Notes: a model not told the origin generated them from the sequence alone. A stretch of DNA of 8,721 nt from RFPI01 sp964470195 (GCA_964470195.1 CAYYBG010000051.1:1-8721), one strand, 5' to 3'; shown: positions 1 to 7,115, numbered from the stretch's first letter. Translations and numbers: made by a program.

Positions 1-1
1 C

Positions 2-67
2 AACCCAATAGCCTTTGAAGACGACTTCTCACTATTAGAGATGATTATCAAAGCAACCCATACATAG
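2..67 (+). CDS. Possible 3' end of an unidentified gene (partial)
   Basis: One + strand frame is open from the window edge to a TAG at 65-67, giving about 21 residues that end ...SLLEMIIKATHT. The other two + frames hit stops within the first 20 bases. The terminator-like hairpin that begins about ten bases before this stop supports a gene ending here. I do not recognise the protein, and 21 open codons alone are weak evidence. It could be non-coding sequence. Confidence 0.35.
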   Translation, partial: NPIAFEDDFSLLEMIIKATHT

Positions 68-88
68 CAACTTGTGTTGGGTATTTTT
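56..88 (+). terminator. Candidate rho-independent terminator upstream of clpB
   Basis: ACCCA (56-60) pairs with TGGGT (78-82). After a one-base bulge at 61, ACA (62-64) pairs with TGT (75-77), leaving a 10-base loop. The stem is followed by ATTTTT (83-88). The stem is short and only moderately GC-rich, so it would be a modest terminator. It overlaps the stop codon of the possible upstream gene and would separate that gene from the clpB operon. Confidence 0.4.
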
Positions 89-90
89 CA

Positions 91-120
91 TTGACTGATT
101 TAGCAAGCTGTATGGATAAA
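91..120 (+). promoter_or_regulatory. Candidate sigma70 promoter upstream of clpB
   Basis: TTGACT (91-96) matches five of six bases of the -35 consensus. GATAAA (115-120) matches four of six of the -10 consensus, with an 18-base spacer. It lies just after the candidate terminator and would leave a leader of about 100 nt before clpB. This could give basal expression beside the heat-shock promoter. It is a pattern match only, and AT-rich DNA produces such matches by chance. Confidence 0.3.
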
Positions 121-164
121 ATTGCCCAATCATCAACATAGCTTAGCCATACCAATTAGCCCCT

Positions 165-192
165 ATTGAAAATTCCATTTCATCCCCCATCA
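165..192 (+). promoter_or_regulatory. Sigma32-type heat-shock promoter of clpB
   Basis: ATTGAAA (165-171) matches the sigma32 -35 consensus CTTGAAA at six of seven positions. CCCCAT (185-190) matches the core of the -10 consensus CCCCATNT. TTGAAA and CCCCAT are 13 bases apart, which is typical. Transcription would start near 198, leaving a leader of about 30 nt before the clpB ATG. clpB is a classic sigma32 regulon member in proteobacteria, so both location and sequence support the call. No CIRCE-type (HrcA) inverted repeat is visible. Confidence 0.72.
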
Positions 193-216
193 TCAAATTA
201 TTCAAATATAGCTTTT

Positions 217-221
217 GGGGA
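217..221 (+). promoter_or_regulatory. Ribosome binding site fixing the clpB start
   Basis: GGGGA ends five bases before the ATG at 227. An in-frame TTG at 215 would extend the protein by four residues. That TTG overlaps this purine stretch, and no Shine-Dalgarno sequence precedes it. Starting at 227 gives a protein beginning MRIDKLT, which matches the usual ClpB N-terminus (MRLDRLT in E. coli). Confidence 0.65.
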
Positions 222-226
222 AAACG

Positions 227-2812
227 ATGAGAATCGACAAATTAACCAGTATGTTTCAACAAGCCTTGAACGATGCGCAAAGTATTGCTGTTGGACGTGA
301 CCATCCTAACATCGAGCCACAACATGTTTTGGCTGCTTTATTAGCACAGCAAGAGGGAGGTACAGCCTCACTATTGTCACGTGCTGGGGTCAATTTAGCG
401 CATTTAAAAACTGCGCTGGAGACTGCTTTAAACGATTTAGCTAAAGTGGCTGATAATCGTGGAGAAGTCACGATTTCAAGAGACCTAAATAATCTTCTGA
501 ATTTAACTGATAAATATGCACAGCAAGCGGGCGATGCTTATATTGCTAGTGAAATGTTCTTATTAGCTTTGTCTGACGACAAAGGTGCTACAGGGCGTTT
601 GTTAAAACAAGCAGGTCTCAACAAGGCGGCGCTAGAAATGGCGATTAAAGCAGTGCGAGGCGGCACAAGTGTAGATAATCAAGAGGCCGAGGGGCAACGT
701 GAGTCACTGAAAAAATATACATTGGATCTAACCGAACGTGCGCGCCTAGGAAAACTGGATCCAGTGATTGGCCGTGATGATGAGATTCGCCGTGCCATCC
801 AAGTATTGCAGCGTCGAACCAAGAATAATCCAGTATTAATTGGAGAGCCTGGTGTGGGTAAAACTGCCATCGTTGAGGGTTTGGCACAGCGTATCGTGAA
901 TGGCGAAGTGCCAGAGAGTTTGAAGAATAAACGTGTGCTGTCCTTGGATATGGCCGCATTGTTGGCGGGTGCTAAATACCGTGGCGAATTTGAAGAACGT
1001 CTCAAAGCAGTATTGAAAGAACTGGCGCAGGATGAAGGCCAAACGATTGTATTTATTGATGAGATCCATACCATGGTGGGCGCTGGCAAAGCCGAGGGCG
1101 CTATGGATGCGGGTAATATGTTGAAGCCTGCATTGGCCCGTGGCGAATTGCACTGTCTTGGCGCCACTACCTTAGATGAGTATCGAAAATATATTGAGAA
1201 AGACGCCGCATTAGAGCGTCGCTTTCAAAAGGTGTTGGTAGATGAGCCCAGTGTCGAGGCAACGATTGCGATTTTGCGAGGCTTGCAGGAAAAGTATGAG
1301 TTACATCATGGGGTCGAAATTACCGATCCCGCCATCGTAGCGGCAGCGGAATTAAGTCATCGCTACATTACCGATCGCTTTTTGCCTGACAAAGCAATCG
1401 ATTTGATTGACGAAGCAGCTTCACGTATCAAAATGGAAATTGATAGCAAACCCGAGGCGCTGGATAAATTAGATAGACGCCTAATCCAATTAAAGATTGA
1501 GCGTGAAGCAGTGCGTAAAGAAAAAGATGATGCATCTAAAAAACGTTTTGCCCTGATTGAAGAAGAAATTCAAATACTGGAAAAACAATCTGCTGATTTG
1601 GAAGAAATCTGGAAAGCAGAGAAAGCACAAGTCCAAGATTCCACCAGCATTAAGGAGGAAATCGAACGTATCAAACAACAAATGGAAGAAGCCAAGCGGA
1701 AAGGCGATTGGCAACAAGTGTCTGAGTTGCAGTATGGTAGGCTACCAGCGCTAGAAGCCCAGTTAAAAAAAGCAGACAGCGAGCAAGACAAGGCTGTCAA
1801 TACCACTAACAAACTATTGCGCACCCAAGTAGGCGCCGAGGAAATTGCTGAAGTAGTGAGTCGTGCCACCGGTATTCCTGTTGCCAAAATGATGACAGGT
1901 GAACGGGAAAAGTTATTGTCTATGGAAGACAAATTACATGAGCGGGTAGTGGGTCAAGATGAAGCAGTAAGACTGGTGTCTGATGCGATTAGGCGATCAC
2001 GTTCTGGCCTTAGCGATCCCAACCGCCCATATGGATCGTTCCTATTTTTGGGGCCGACAGGGGTTGGTAAAACAGAGTTGTGCAAGGCATTGGCTGGCTT
2101 CTTATTCGACTCAGAAGAGCATTTGATTCGTATTGATATGAGTGAGTTTATGGAGAAGCACTCTGTATCTCGCTTGATTGGAGCGCCTCCTGGCTATGTA
2201 GGTTATGAGGAGGGAGGTAGTCTAACGGAGGCTGTGCGTCGTAAACCTTACTCTGTGATTTTGCTTGATGAAGTAGAAAAAGCGCATCCTGACGTATTCA
2301 ATGTATTGTTGCAGGTTTTGGATGATGGACGTTTAACCGATGGTCAAGGTAGAACCGTTGATTTTAAAAATACAGTGGTGATTATGACCTCCAATCTAGG
2401 TAGTCAAATGATACAGAGTATGTCGGGTGATGATTATCAGCTGATTAAGCTAGCGGTGATGGGAGAGGTAAAAACCCATTTCCGTCCAGAATTTATCAAT
2501 CGTATTGATGAAGTGGTGGTATTCCACTCGCTTGGCGCACAACATGTCAGATCGATTGCTGGCATACAATTGCAATACTTAGCGAAGCGCTTGTCTGCAA
2601 TGGATATGCAATTAAAGGTGAGCGATGCAGCGATGGCTGAAATTGCCAATGCTGGCTTTGACCCAGTTTATGGAGCACGTCCGCTCAAACGTGCTATTCA
2701 AAGTCAAATTGAGAATCCATTATCGCGCGAGATTTTGGCAGGAAACTTTGCTGCCAAAGACACTATCCAAGTAGATTGTCGAGCAGGCAAAATGCTATTT
2801 AGTAAAGGATAA
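227..2812 (+). CDS. clpB: ATP-dependent chaperone/disaggregase ClpB
   Basis: This is an 861-residue Hsp100 protein (E. coli ClpB has 857). In the family, the hexamer works with DnaK/DnaJ/GrpE in the cytosol, pulling polypeptides from aggregates through its central pore using ATP. Visible domains are an N-domain (about 1-145), the first AAA+ module, a long coiled-coil middle domain (about 405-525, charged, with the family-typical SELQYG motif) and the second AAA+ module. Walker A motifs are GEPGVGKT (206-213) and GPTGVGKT (609-616). Walker B glutamates are E279 and E682. The paired arginines R331/R332 after ALE and the sensor-2 GAR motif (R818) are present. The middle domain distinguishes ClpB from ClpA, and there is no ClpP-docking IGL/IGF loop. 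The gene leads an apparent four-gene operon behind a sigma32-type promoter. No defects are seen. Confidence 0.98.
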   Translation: MRIDKLTSMFQQALNDAQSIAVGRDHPNIEPQHVLAALLAQQEGGTASLLSRAGVNLAHLKTALETALNDLAKVADNRGEVTISRDLNNLLNLTDKYAQQAGDAYIASEMFLLALSDDKGATGRLLKQAGLNKAALEMAIKAVRGGTSVDNQEAEGQRESLKKYTLDLTERARLGKLDPVIGRDDEIRRAIQVLQRRTKNNPVLIGEPGVGKTAIVEGLAQRIVNGEVPESLKNKRVLSLDMAALLAGAKYRGEFEERLKAVLKELAQDEGQTIVFIDEIHTMVGAGKAEGAMDAGNMLKPALARGELHCLGATTLDEYRKYIEKDAALERRFQKVLVDEPSVEATIAILRGLQEKYELHHGVEITDPAIVAAAELSHRYITDRFLPDKAIDLIDEAASRIKMEIDSKPEALDKLDRRLIQLKIEREAVRKEKDDASKKRFALIEEEIQILEKQSADLEEIWKAEKAQVQDSTSIKEEIERIKQQMEEAKRKGDWQQVSELQYGRLPALEAQLKKADSEQDKAVNTTNKLLRTQVGAEEIAEVVSRATGIPVAKMMTGEREKLLSMEDKLHERVVGQDEAVRLVSDAIRRSRSGLSDPNRPYGSFLFLGPTGVGKTELCKALAGFLFDSEEHLIRIDMSEFMEKHSVSRLIGAPPGYVGYEEGGSLTEAVRRKPYSVILLDEVEKAHPDVFNVLLQVLDDGRLTDGQGRTVDFKNTVVIMTSNLGSQMIQSMSGDDYQLIKLAVMGEVKTHFRPEFINRIDEVVVFHSLGAQHVRSIAGIQLQYLAKRLSAMDMQLKVSDAAMAEIANAGFDPVYGARPLKRAIQSQIENPLSREILAGNFAAKDTIQVDCRAGKMLFSKG

Positions 2813-2816
2813 CATC

Positions 2817-3383
2817 ATGACTTTTATAGGCAAACATTCAATCGGCTTTAGCATTATGGTGCCTATACTAATCCTGATGATTTCATTCCTTCTCAGCGCC
2901 TGTGCGGTTTCGCCCCAGCGTGAACCGGAAATTCAACGTATCTCAGCAGAGGAGCTAGACAAGTTGCTGCCACCCCCGGTGGCAGCGTTGTCATTAGATG
3001 AGCTTGTGCAACTCTCAAAACAAGGGATGAGTAGTGAACAAATCATCCAAAAAATCCAAGAAACTAAAAGTCAGTACGCGCTTACTGCATCGCAATATCT
3101 TGAATTAAACAAACAAGGGGTTGATACCAAAGTGCTGGATTATATGCAGACTGCCCATGAGCAAACACTCAAGGCAAACTTTGCAGAGGAGTTGAACAAG
3201 CGTGAACAAGCCAAAGCTAAAGAACAAGAGAAACTAAAAAAAGAGTTGCTGTTGCGTCGTAGCTTTCCCTATTATGATCCGTTCTGGCCCGGGCCTTACT
3301 GGCGCTATCCTTATGGGCCAGGCTTTTATGGACCAGGTTTTTATGGGCCTGGCTCTGGTTTATTCTATCGGTTCGGTTGGTAA
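2817..3383 (+). CDS. Predicted outer-membrane lipoprotein with Gly/Pro/Tyr-rich tail
   Basis: This 188-residue protein has no function I can name. It starts with a hydrophobic signal segment (about 12-28) ending in a lipobox L-S-A-C, so Cys29 should be lipidated. Ala at +2 predicts sorting to the outer membrane. Residues 58-81 and 89-111 look like two related helical units sharing the pattern L-[SN]-K-Q-G followed by V/I-rich helix. A highly charged, probably coiled-coil stretch follows (about 120-148). The tail (150-188) is rich in Tyr, Pro, Gly, Phe and Trp and contains three tandem YGPG units. AAGGA (2805-2809) sits seven bases before the ATG. The gene begins four bases after the clpB stop, so it is probably co-transcribed with clpB and heat-inducible. 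ATG codons at residues 14 and 21 are less likely starts, because the signal peptide would lose its basic N-region. Confidence 0.85.
   Translation: MTFIGKHSIGFSIMVPILILMISFLLSACAVSPQREPEIQRISAEELDKLLPPPVAALSLDELVQLSKQGMSSEQIIQKIQETKSQYALTASQYLELNKQGVDTKVLDYMQTAHEQTLKANFAEELNKREQAKAKEQEKLKKELLLRRSFPYYDPFWPGPYWRYPYGPGFYGPGFYGPGSGLFYRFGW
3312..3356 (+). repeat. Three tandem 15-bp units encoding YGPGF/YGPGF/YGPGS
   Basis: Three consecutive 15-bp units (3312-3326, 3327-3341, 3342-3356) lie in frame near the end of the lipoprotein gene. Each starts TATGG(G/A)CC and encodes Tyr-Gly-Pro-Gly plus Phe or Ser (residues 166-180). Third-position differences show the copies have drifted, so the array is not freshly expanded. 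A unit gain or loss would keep the frame. Confidence 0.85.
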
Positions 3384-3398
3384 TCCTAAGGTAATTTC

Positions 3399-3818
3399 AT
3401 GCGACAAAGTAATAGCCAAATTTCCGTGACGACACGCGGTAGACGTCTTTATGACATCACTCCACAAGTACTGCAATGGGTGGTAAATGCAGGTTTTAAA
3501 ACCGCTATGTTGAATCTATATATTCAGCACACCTCGGCCAGTTTGTTGATTAACGAAAATTATGATCCTGACGTATTGGTGGATATGGAGGCTTTTTTTG
3601 CACGTTTAGTCCCTGATGGTGATTCACTATTTATCCATACAGCAGAAGGTGATGATGATATGCCCGCCCATGTTCGCTCGGCTTTGACGCAAACATCGAT
3701 TAGCATCCCAGTATTGGATGGAAAGCTGGCCCTTGGAACATGGCAGGGAATATTTTTGTACGAACATAGAACAGCTTCACATACTCGTCATGTGCTGTTG
3801 CACCTCCAAGGCGAGTGA
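3399..3818 (+). CDS. yjbQ: YjbQ/UPF0047 family protein (secondary thiamine-phosphate synthase-like)
   Basis: The protein has 139 residues, the usual size for this small single-domain family. Family hallmarks are visible: QHTSASL (43-49) followed by NEN (52-54), an acidic DDMPAH segment (87-91 plus flanks), and the C-terminal signature from DGKL (107-110) through GTWQGI (113-118) to EHR (122-124). E. coli YjbQ was reported to have weak thiamine-phosphate synthase activity when overproduced, but the physiological role of the family is unsettled, so the enzyme name is provisional. TAAGG (3387-3391) lies seven bases before the ATG. The gene starts 15 bases after the lipoprotein stop, and its stop TGA overlaps the next start as TGATG. 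Both point to operon membership downstream of clpB. Confidence 0.93.
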   Translation: MRQSNSQISVTTRGRRLYDITPQVLQWVVNAGFKTAMLNLYIQHTSASLLINENYDPDVLVDMEAFFARLVPDGDSLFIHTAEGDDDMPAHVRSALTQTSISIPVLDGKLALGTWQGIFLYEHRTASHTRHVLLHLQGE

Positions 3819-3820
3819 TG
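3808..3820 (+). promoter_or_regulatory. RBS and overlapping stop/start joining yjbQ and the GST-like gene
   Basis: AAGG (3808-3811) lies six bases before the ATG at 3818. The TGA stop of yjbQ (3816-3818) shares its last base with that ATG. A GTG at 3815 is in frame but would sit only three bases from the same Shine-Dalgarno sequence, so the ATG is the better start. The arrangement suggests translational coupling by termination-reinitiation. Confidence 0.6.
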
Positions 3821-4432
3821 TCGCTCCCCATACTCTATTCCTATCGTCGTTGTCCCTATGCCATGCGTGCCCGTATGGCTTTGCGTTACGCCAATATCGC
3901 AGTGCAAATCATAGAAATATCCTTACGAGACAAGCCATCTGCCATGCTTCAAGCCTCTCCTAAAGGCACAGTTCCAGTGTTAGTGCTTACTGACGGCAGA
4001 GTGATTGAGCAAAGTTTAGAGATTATGGACTGGGCACTTAATCAAACTGACCCATTGAATTGGGCTTATGACAATCAGCCAAGCGTTCAAGATGAGATGC
4101 AAAAACTGATTGCCTACAACGATAGCGATTTTAAGGCGGCATTAGATCGATATAAATATCCTGAACGATACCCCGGTCACAACGCAGAAGTTTATCGAGC
4201 ACAAGGTGAACAGTTCTTACAACAGTTAGAAAATAAATTAAACCAACAAAGATTTTTATTAGGTGAGCGTATTAGTAAAGCAGATATCGCAATTTTTCCG
4301 TTTATTCGACAGTTTGCTCGAGTAGATCAGACATGGTTTAACACATCTCCGTACCCCAGATTACAAGCATGGTTATCGCATTTATGTGAATCTGAATTAT
4401 TTCAGCAGATTATGCAAAAAAACCATGTTTGA
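3818..4432 (+). CDS. Glutathione S-transferase-like protein with monothiol CPYA motif
   Basis: This 204-residue protein has a thioredoxin-fold N-terminal domain (about 1-75) and an all-helical C-terminal domain (about 90-200), the two-domain GST plan. The N-domain carries C12-P-Y-A15 at the start of the first helix. That is a glutaredoxin-like site without the second cysteine, so a monothiol, glutathione-dependent mechanism is likely (inference). GTVP with Pro53 is the expected cis-proline loop, and EQS (64-66) matches the segment that binds the gamma-glutamyl part of glutathione. FLLGERISKADIAIF (146-160) is the conserved C-domain folding motif with its Asp. It has no signal peptide, so it should be cytosolic. 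Substrate is unknown: conjugation, thiol-transfer and dehydroascorbate-type activities are all possible. It is the last gene of the clpB block. Glutaredoxin-2-like proteins are an alternative reading, but those carry CPYC. Confidence 0.85.
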   Translation: MSLPILYSYRRCPYAMRARMALRYANIAVQIIEISLRDKPSAMLQASPKGTVPVLVLTDGRVIEQSLEIMDWALNQTDPLNWAYDNQPSVQDEMQKLIAYNDSDFKAALDRYKYPERYPGHNAEVYRAQGEQFLQQLENKLNQQRFLLGERISKADIAIFPFIRQFARVDQTWFNTSPYPRLQAWLSHLCESELFQQIMQKNHV

Positions 4433-4469
4433 ACGATGATGCAGACATTGTTTACCAGCCATCGAGGCG
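4433..4469. other. 37-bp convergent intergenic gap
   Basis: This short gap separates the stop of the GST-like gene (+) from the stop of clpA (-). The only pairing seen is a 5-bp CGATG/CATCG match with a 21-base loop and no T-run on either strand, so no convincing terminator is present. Transcripts from either side may run into the opposite gene or end by a Rho-dependent route (inference). Confidence 0.6.
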
Positions 4470-6761
4470 CTATACCAAACTGTTCGAAGTGGTTTCTGAC
4501 GCAGGCGCATCGCTGGCATTCTCGTCAAAATTTAATATGATTTTTTCAGACTGATCAATATCAACATCCACATGGCCTCCGTTAGCAAGGCGACCAAATA
4601 ACAACTCATCCGCAAGCGCACGACGAATAGTATCTTGAATCAGGCGAGCCATAGGTCTTGCCCCCATCTGCGGATCAAACCCTTTCTTGGCTAAGAATTG
4701 GCGTAAAGCATCACTAAAGCTGGCTTCGACTTTCTTCTCATGCAATTGATTCTCAAGTTGCATTAAGAACTTATCCACGACACGTGCAATAACGGTTTCG
4801 GATAGCGGAGCAAATGACACAGTGGCGTCTAAACGATTACGGAACTCAGGGGTGAATAGACGCTTAATTTCTGCCATCTCATCACCAGTTGCAGTTGATT
4901 GGGTAAAGCCCATCATATTCTTAGACAGAGATTCGGCACCTGCATTGGTGGTCATGATGATAGTCACGTTACGGAAATCAGATTTACGTCCATTATTGTC
5001 TGTCAAGGTGCCATGATCCATCACTTGTAACAGAATATTGAAAATGTCTGGATGGGCTTTTTCTATTTCATCCAACAACAATACACAATAAGGATGTTGA
5101 TTAATCGCTTCGGTTAGCAAGCCACCTTGTTCAAAGCCAACATAGCCGGGTGGTGCACCGATTAGACGTGAAACGGCATGGCGCTCCATATACTCCGACA
5201 TATCAAAACGTACCAGCTCAATGCCAAGGGTATAAGCCAATTGACGCGCAACCTCGGTTTTTCCGACACCAGTCGGGCCAGAAAACAAGAAGGAGCCGAT
5301 AGGTTTACCTTGGTTGCCAATTCCACTGCGAGCCATTTTTATGGCAGATGCCAATGATTCGATGGCTTTATCTTGACCGAAAACCACCGCCTTGAGATCG
5401 CGTTCCAGCGTTTTCAGTGCATGACGATCATCAGACGATACATTCTTGGCAGGAATACGGGCAATTTTAGAAACGATATCCTCAATCTCTTTATCACCAA
5501 TGGTTTTCTTTTGTTTGGATTTGGGCAGTATTCGTTGTGCAGCACCTGCCTCATCAATCACATCAATGGCTTTATCGGGAAGATGACGATCGTTAATATA
5601 TTTGGCTGATAATTCAGCGGCCGTGTGTAAAGCTGCAGCGGTATATTTTACGCCGTGATGTTGCTCAAAACGGGATTTCAGACCTCTTAAAATTTCTACT
5701 GTTTCTAGCACGCTGGGTTCTTCAACATCAATTTTCTGGAAGCGACGTGAAAGCGCGTGGTCTTTCTCAAAAATTCCACGGAATTCAAGATAAGTAGTGG
5801 CACCAATACACTTTAGTGTGCCGTTGGATAATGCCGGTTTGAGTAAGTTAGAGGCATCCAAGGTCCCGCCACTGGCAGCACCTGCGCCAATAAGGGTATG
5901 TATTTCATCGATAAACAATACAGCATTTGGCAATTCAGCCAGTTTTGCCATCACGGCTTTCAGTCTTTGCTCAAAGTCCCCACGGTACTTAGTTCCTGCT
6001 AACAAAGATCCCATATCCAAAGAATAAATCACCGCATCCGCCAAGATATCAGGGACTTGTTTCTCAACGATACGACGTGCTAAACCCTCGGCAATGGCAG
6101 TTTTACCGACGCCTGCTTCGCCCACCAATAAAGGATTGTTTTTGCGGCGGCGGCACAGAGTTTGTACCACTCTTTCTAACTCCTTATCACGACCGATCAC
6201 GGGATCAATCTTGCCAGCCAACACTTGTTGATTCAGGTTGATGGTATAGCTATCGAGCGCACTATTGCTAGGCGCGTCGCTGTCGCTCTCGCTGGCATTA
6301 GACTCGTTAGCCTTTTGCGGTTGCTCTGAATTCTTGCTGACTCCGTGGGCAATATAATTGACCACATCCAAGCGCGTAACTCCTTGCTGATGCAAAAAGA
6401 AAACTGCATGAGAGTCTTTTTCACCAAAGATAGCGACCAACACATTGGCACCATTAACTTCCTTTTTGCCAGACGACTGCACATGCAATATGGCACGTTG
6501 GATCACACGTTGAAAACCTAAAGTAGGTTGGGTATCTACCTCATCTTGTCCAGCGACGATAGGGGTGTGTTCATCAATATAGCCCAGTAACTCTTTGCGC
6601 AATTTTTCTGTATCACTCCCACAAGCGCGTAAAACATCTGCGGCGGTGGGATTATCTATCATCGCCAGCAATAAATGTTCTACGGTAATCAGCTCATGAC
6701 GTTTTTGACGCGCGTCCATAAACGCCATGTGCAATGATACTTCTAGTTCTTGCGCAATCAT
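4470..6761 (-). CDS. clpA: ATP-dependent Clp protease ATP-binding subunit ClpA
   Basis: This 763-residue protein matches ClpA (758 in E. coli), the hexameric unfoldase that docks on ClpP and degrades substrates in the cytosol. It has a Clp N-domain (about 1-145), which binds ClpS, and two AAA+ modules with no ClpB-type middle domain. Walker A motifs are GEAGVGKT (214-221) and GPTGVGKT (495-502). Walker B glutamates are E286 and E565. M617-G618-F619 sits where the ClpP-docking IGL/IGF tripeptide is expected and fits the hydrophobic-Gly-Phe/Leu pattern. The frame stays open to a start at 6803, but the ATG at 6761 gives the family N-terminus (MIAQELEVSLHMAF) and has a good ribosome binding site. 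The acidic, Ser/Ala-rich last 20 residues differ from the E. coli tail. The gene follows clpS by 20 bases. ClpP is not in this window. Confidence 0.98.
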   Translation of the reverse strand: MIAQELEVSLHMAFMDARQKRHELITVEHLLLAMIDNPTAADVLRACGSDTEKLRKELLGYIDEHTPIVAGQDEVDTQPTLGFQRVIQRAILHVQSSGKKEVNGANVLVAIFGEKDSHAVFFLHQQGVTRLDVVNYIAHGVSKNSEQPQKANESNASESDSDAPSNSALDSYTINLNQQVLAGKIDPVIGRDKELERVVQTLCRRRKNNPLLVGEAGVGKTAIAEGLARRIVEKQVPDILADAVIYSLDMGSLLAGTKYRGDFEQRLKAVMAKLAELPNAVLFIDEIHTLIGAGAASGGTLDASNLLKPALSNGTLKCIGATTYLEFRGIFEKDHALSRRFQKIDVEEPSVLETVEILRGLKSRFEQHHGVKYTAAALHTAAELSAKYINDRHLPDKAIDVIDEAGAAQRILPKSKQKKTIGDKEIEDIVSKIARIPAKNVSSDDRHALKTLERDLKAVVFGQDKAIESLASAIKMARSGIGNQGKPIGSFLFSGPTGVGKTEVARQLAYTLGIELVRFDMSEYMERHAVSRLIGAPPGYVGFEQGGLLTEAINQHPYCVLLLDEIEKAHPDIFNILLQVMDHGTLTDNNGRKSDFRNVTIIMTTNAGAESLSKNMMGFTQSTATGDEMAEIKRLFTPEFRNRLDATVSFAPLSETVIARVVDKFLMQLENQLHEKKVEASFSDALRQFLAKKGFDPQMGARPMARLIQDTIRRALADELLFGRLANGGHVDVDIDQSEKIILNFDENASDAPASETTSNSLV

Positions 6762-6768
6762 TTTTCCA

Positions 6769-6773
6769 TCCTT
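6769..6773 (-). promoter_or_regulatory. Ribosome binding site fixing the clpA start
   Basis: On the - strand, AAGGA lies seven bases before the ATG at 6761. It decides against the upstream in-frame ATG at 6803, which would add 14 non-conserved residues and overlap clpS. Confidence 0.7.
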
Positions 6774-6781
6774 AAAAAATA

Positions 6782-7093
6782 CTAAACTGCTTGCATAGTG
6801 CATTGCAGCGGGTGTTGGTGCTCACTAGCAAATGCTAGCACCTGGTTTACCTTAGTTTCAGCGATATCATGCGGATATACCCCACACACAGCCGAACCCT
6901 CGGTATGTACACGCAACATTAATTGCGTTGCTTGCTCACGACTTTTCGAGAAAAATCGCTGTAACACATCTACCACAAATTCCATCGGGGTATAGTCATC
7001 ATTTAATAGCAACACACTGTACATTGAAGGTGGTTTTGCCTTCGCCTTGTCGGTCAATAATGCCGAATCATCTTGGTGTTTTATGCCTGCCAT
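6782..7093 (-). CDS. clpS: ATP-dependent Clp protease adaptor ClpS
   Basis: This 103-residue adaptor (106 in E. coli) binds the ClpA N-domain and delivers N-degron proteins with Leu, Phe, Tyr or Trp at the N-terminus to ClpAP. The conserved core PPSMYSVLLLNDDYTPMEF is intact. Residues that form the N-degron pocket in E. coli ClpS have counterparts here: N31, D32, M37, M59, V62, H63 and L96. Residues 1-20 form the variable, charged N-terminal extension that in the family modulates ClpA. AGG lies seven bases before the ATG on the - strand. It sits directly upstream of clpA, the usual proteobacterial order, so the pair is very probably co-transcribed. Confidence 0.97.
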   Translation of the reverse strand: MAGIKHQDDSALLTDKAKAKPPSMYSVLLLNDDYTPMEFVVDVLQRFFSKSREQATQLMLRVHTEGSAVCGVYPHDIAETKVNQVLAFASEHQHPLQCTMQAV

Positions 7094-7115
7094 CTGAATA
7101 CCTGTGACAAATGTT

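Noticed and set aside
215..226. TTG start adding four residues (MGKT) to ClpB
   Set aside because: No Shine-Dalgarno precedes it, it overlaps the GGGGA that serves the ATG at 227, and family ClpB proteins begin at the MRIDK-like residues.
645..1167. Overlapping open frames opposite clpB (up to 162 residues)
   Set aside because: They lie wholly inside clpB on the other strand, show no family features, and follow from codon bias of the real gene.
3718..3963. 81-residue frame spanning the yjbQ/GST junction
   Set aside because: It overlaps two well-supported genes in another frame and has no recognisable domain.
4433..4469. Bidirectional terminator between the GST-like gene and clpA
   Set aside because: Only a 5-bp pairing over a 21-base loop was found, with no T-run on either strand.
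6762..6803. Longer ClpA starting at 6803 inside clpS
   Set aside because: The extra 14 residues are not ClpA-like, and a good AAGGA lies at the right distance from the ATG at 6761.
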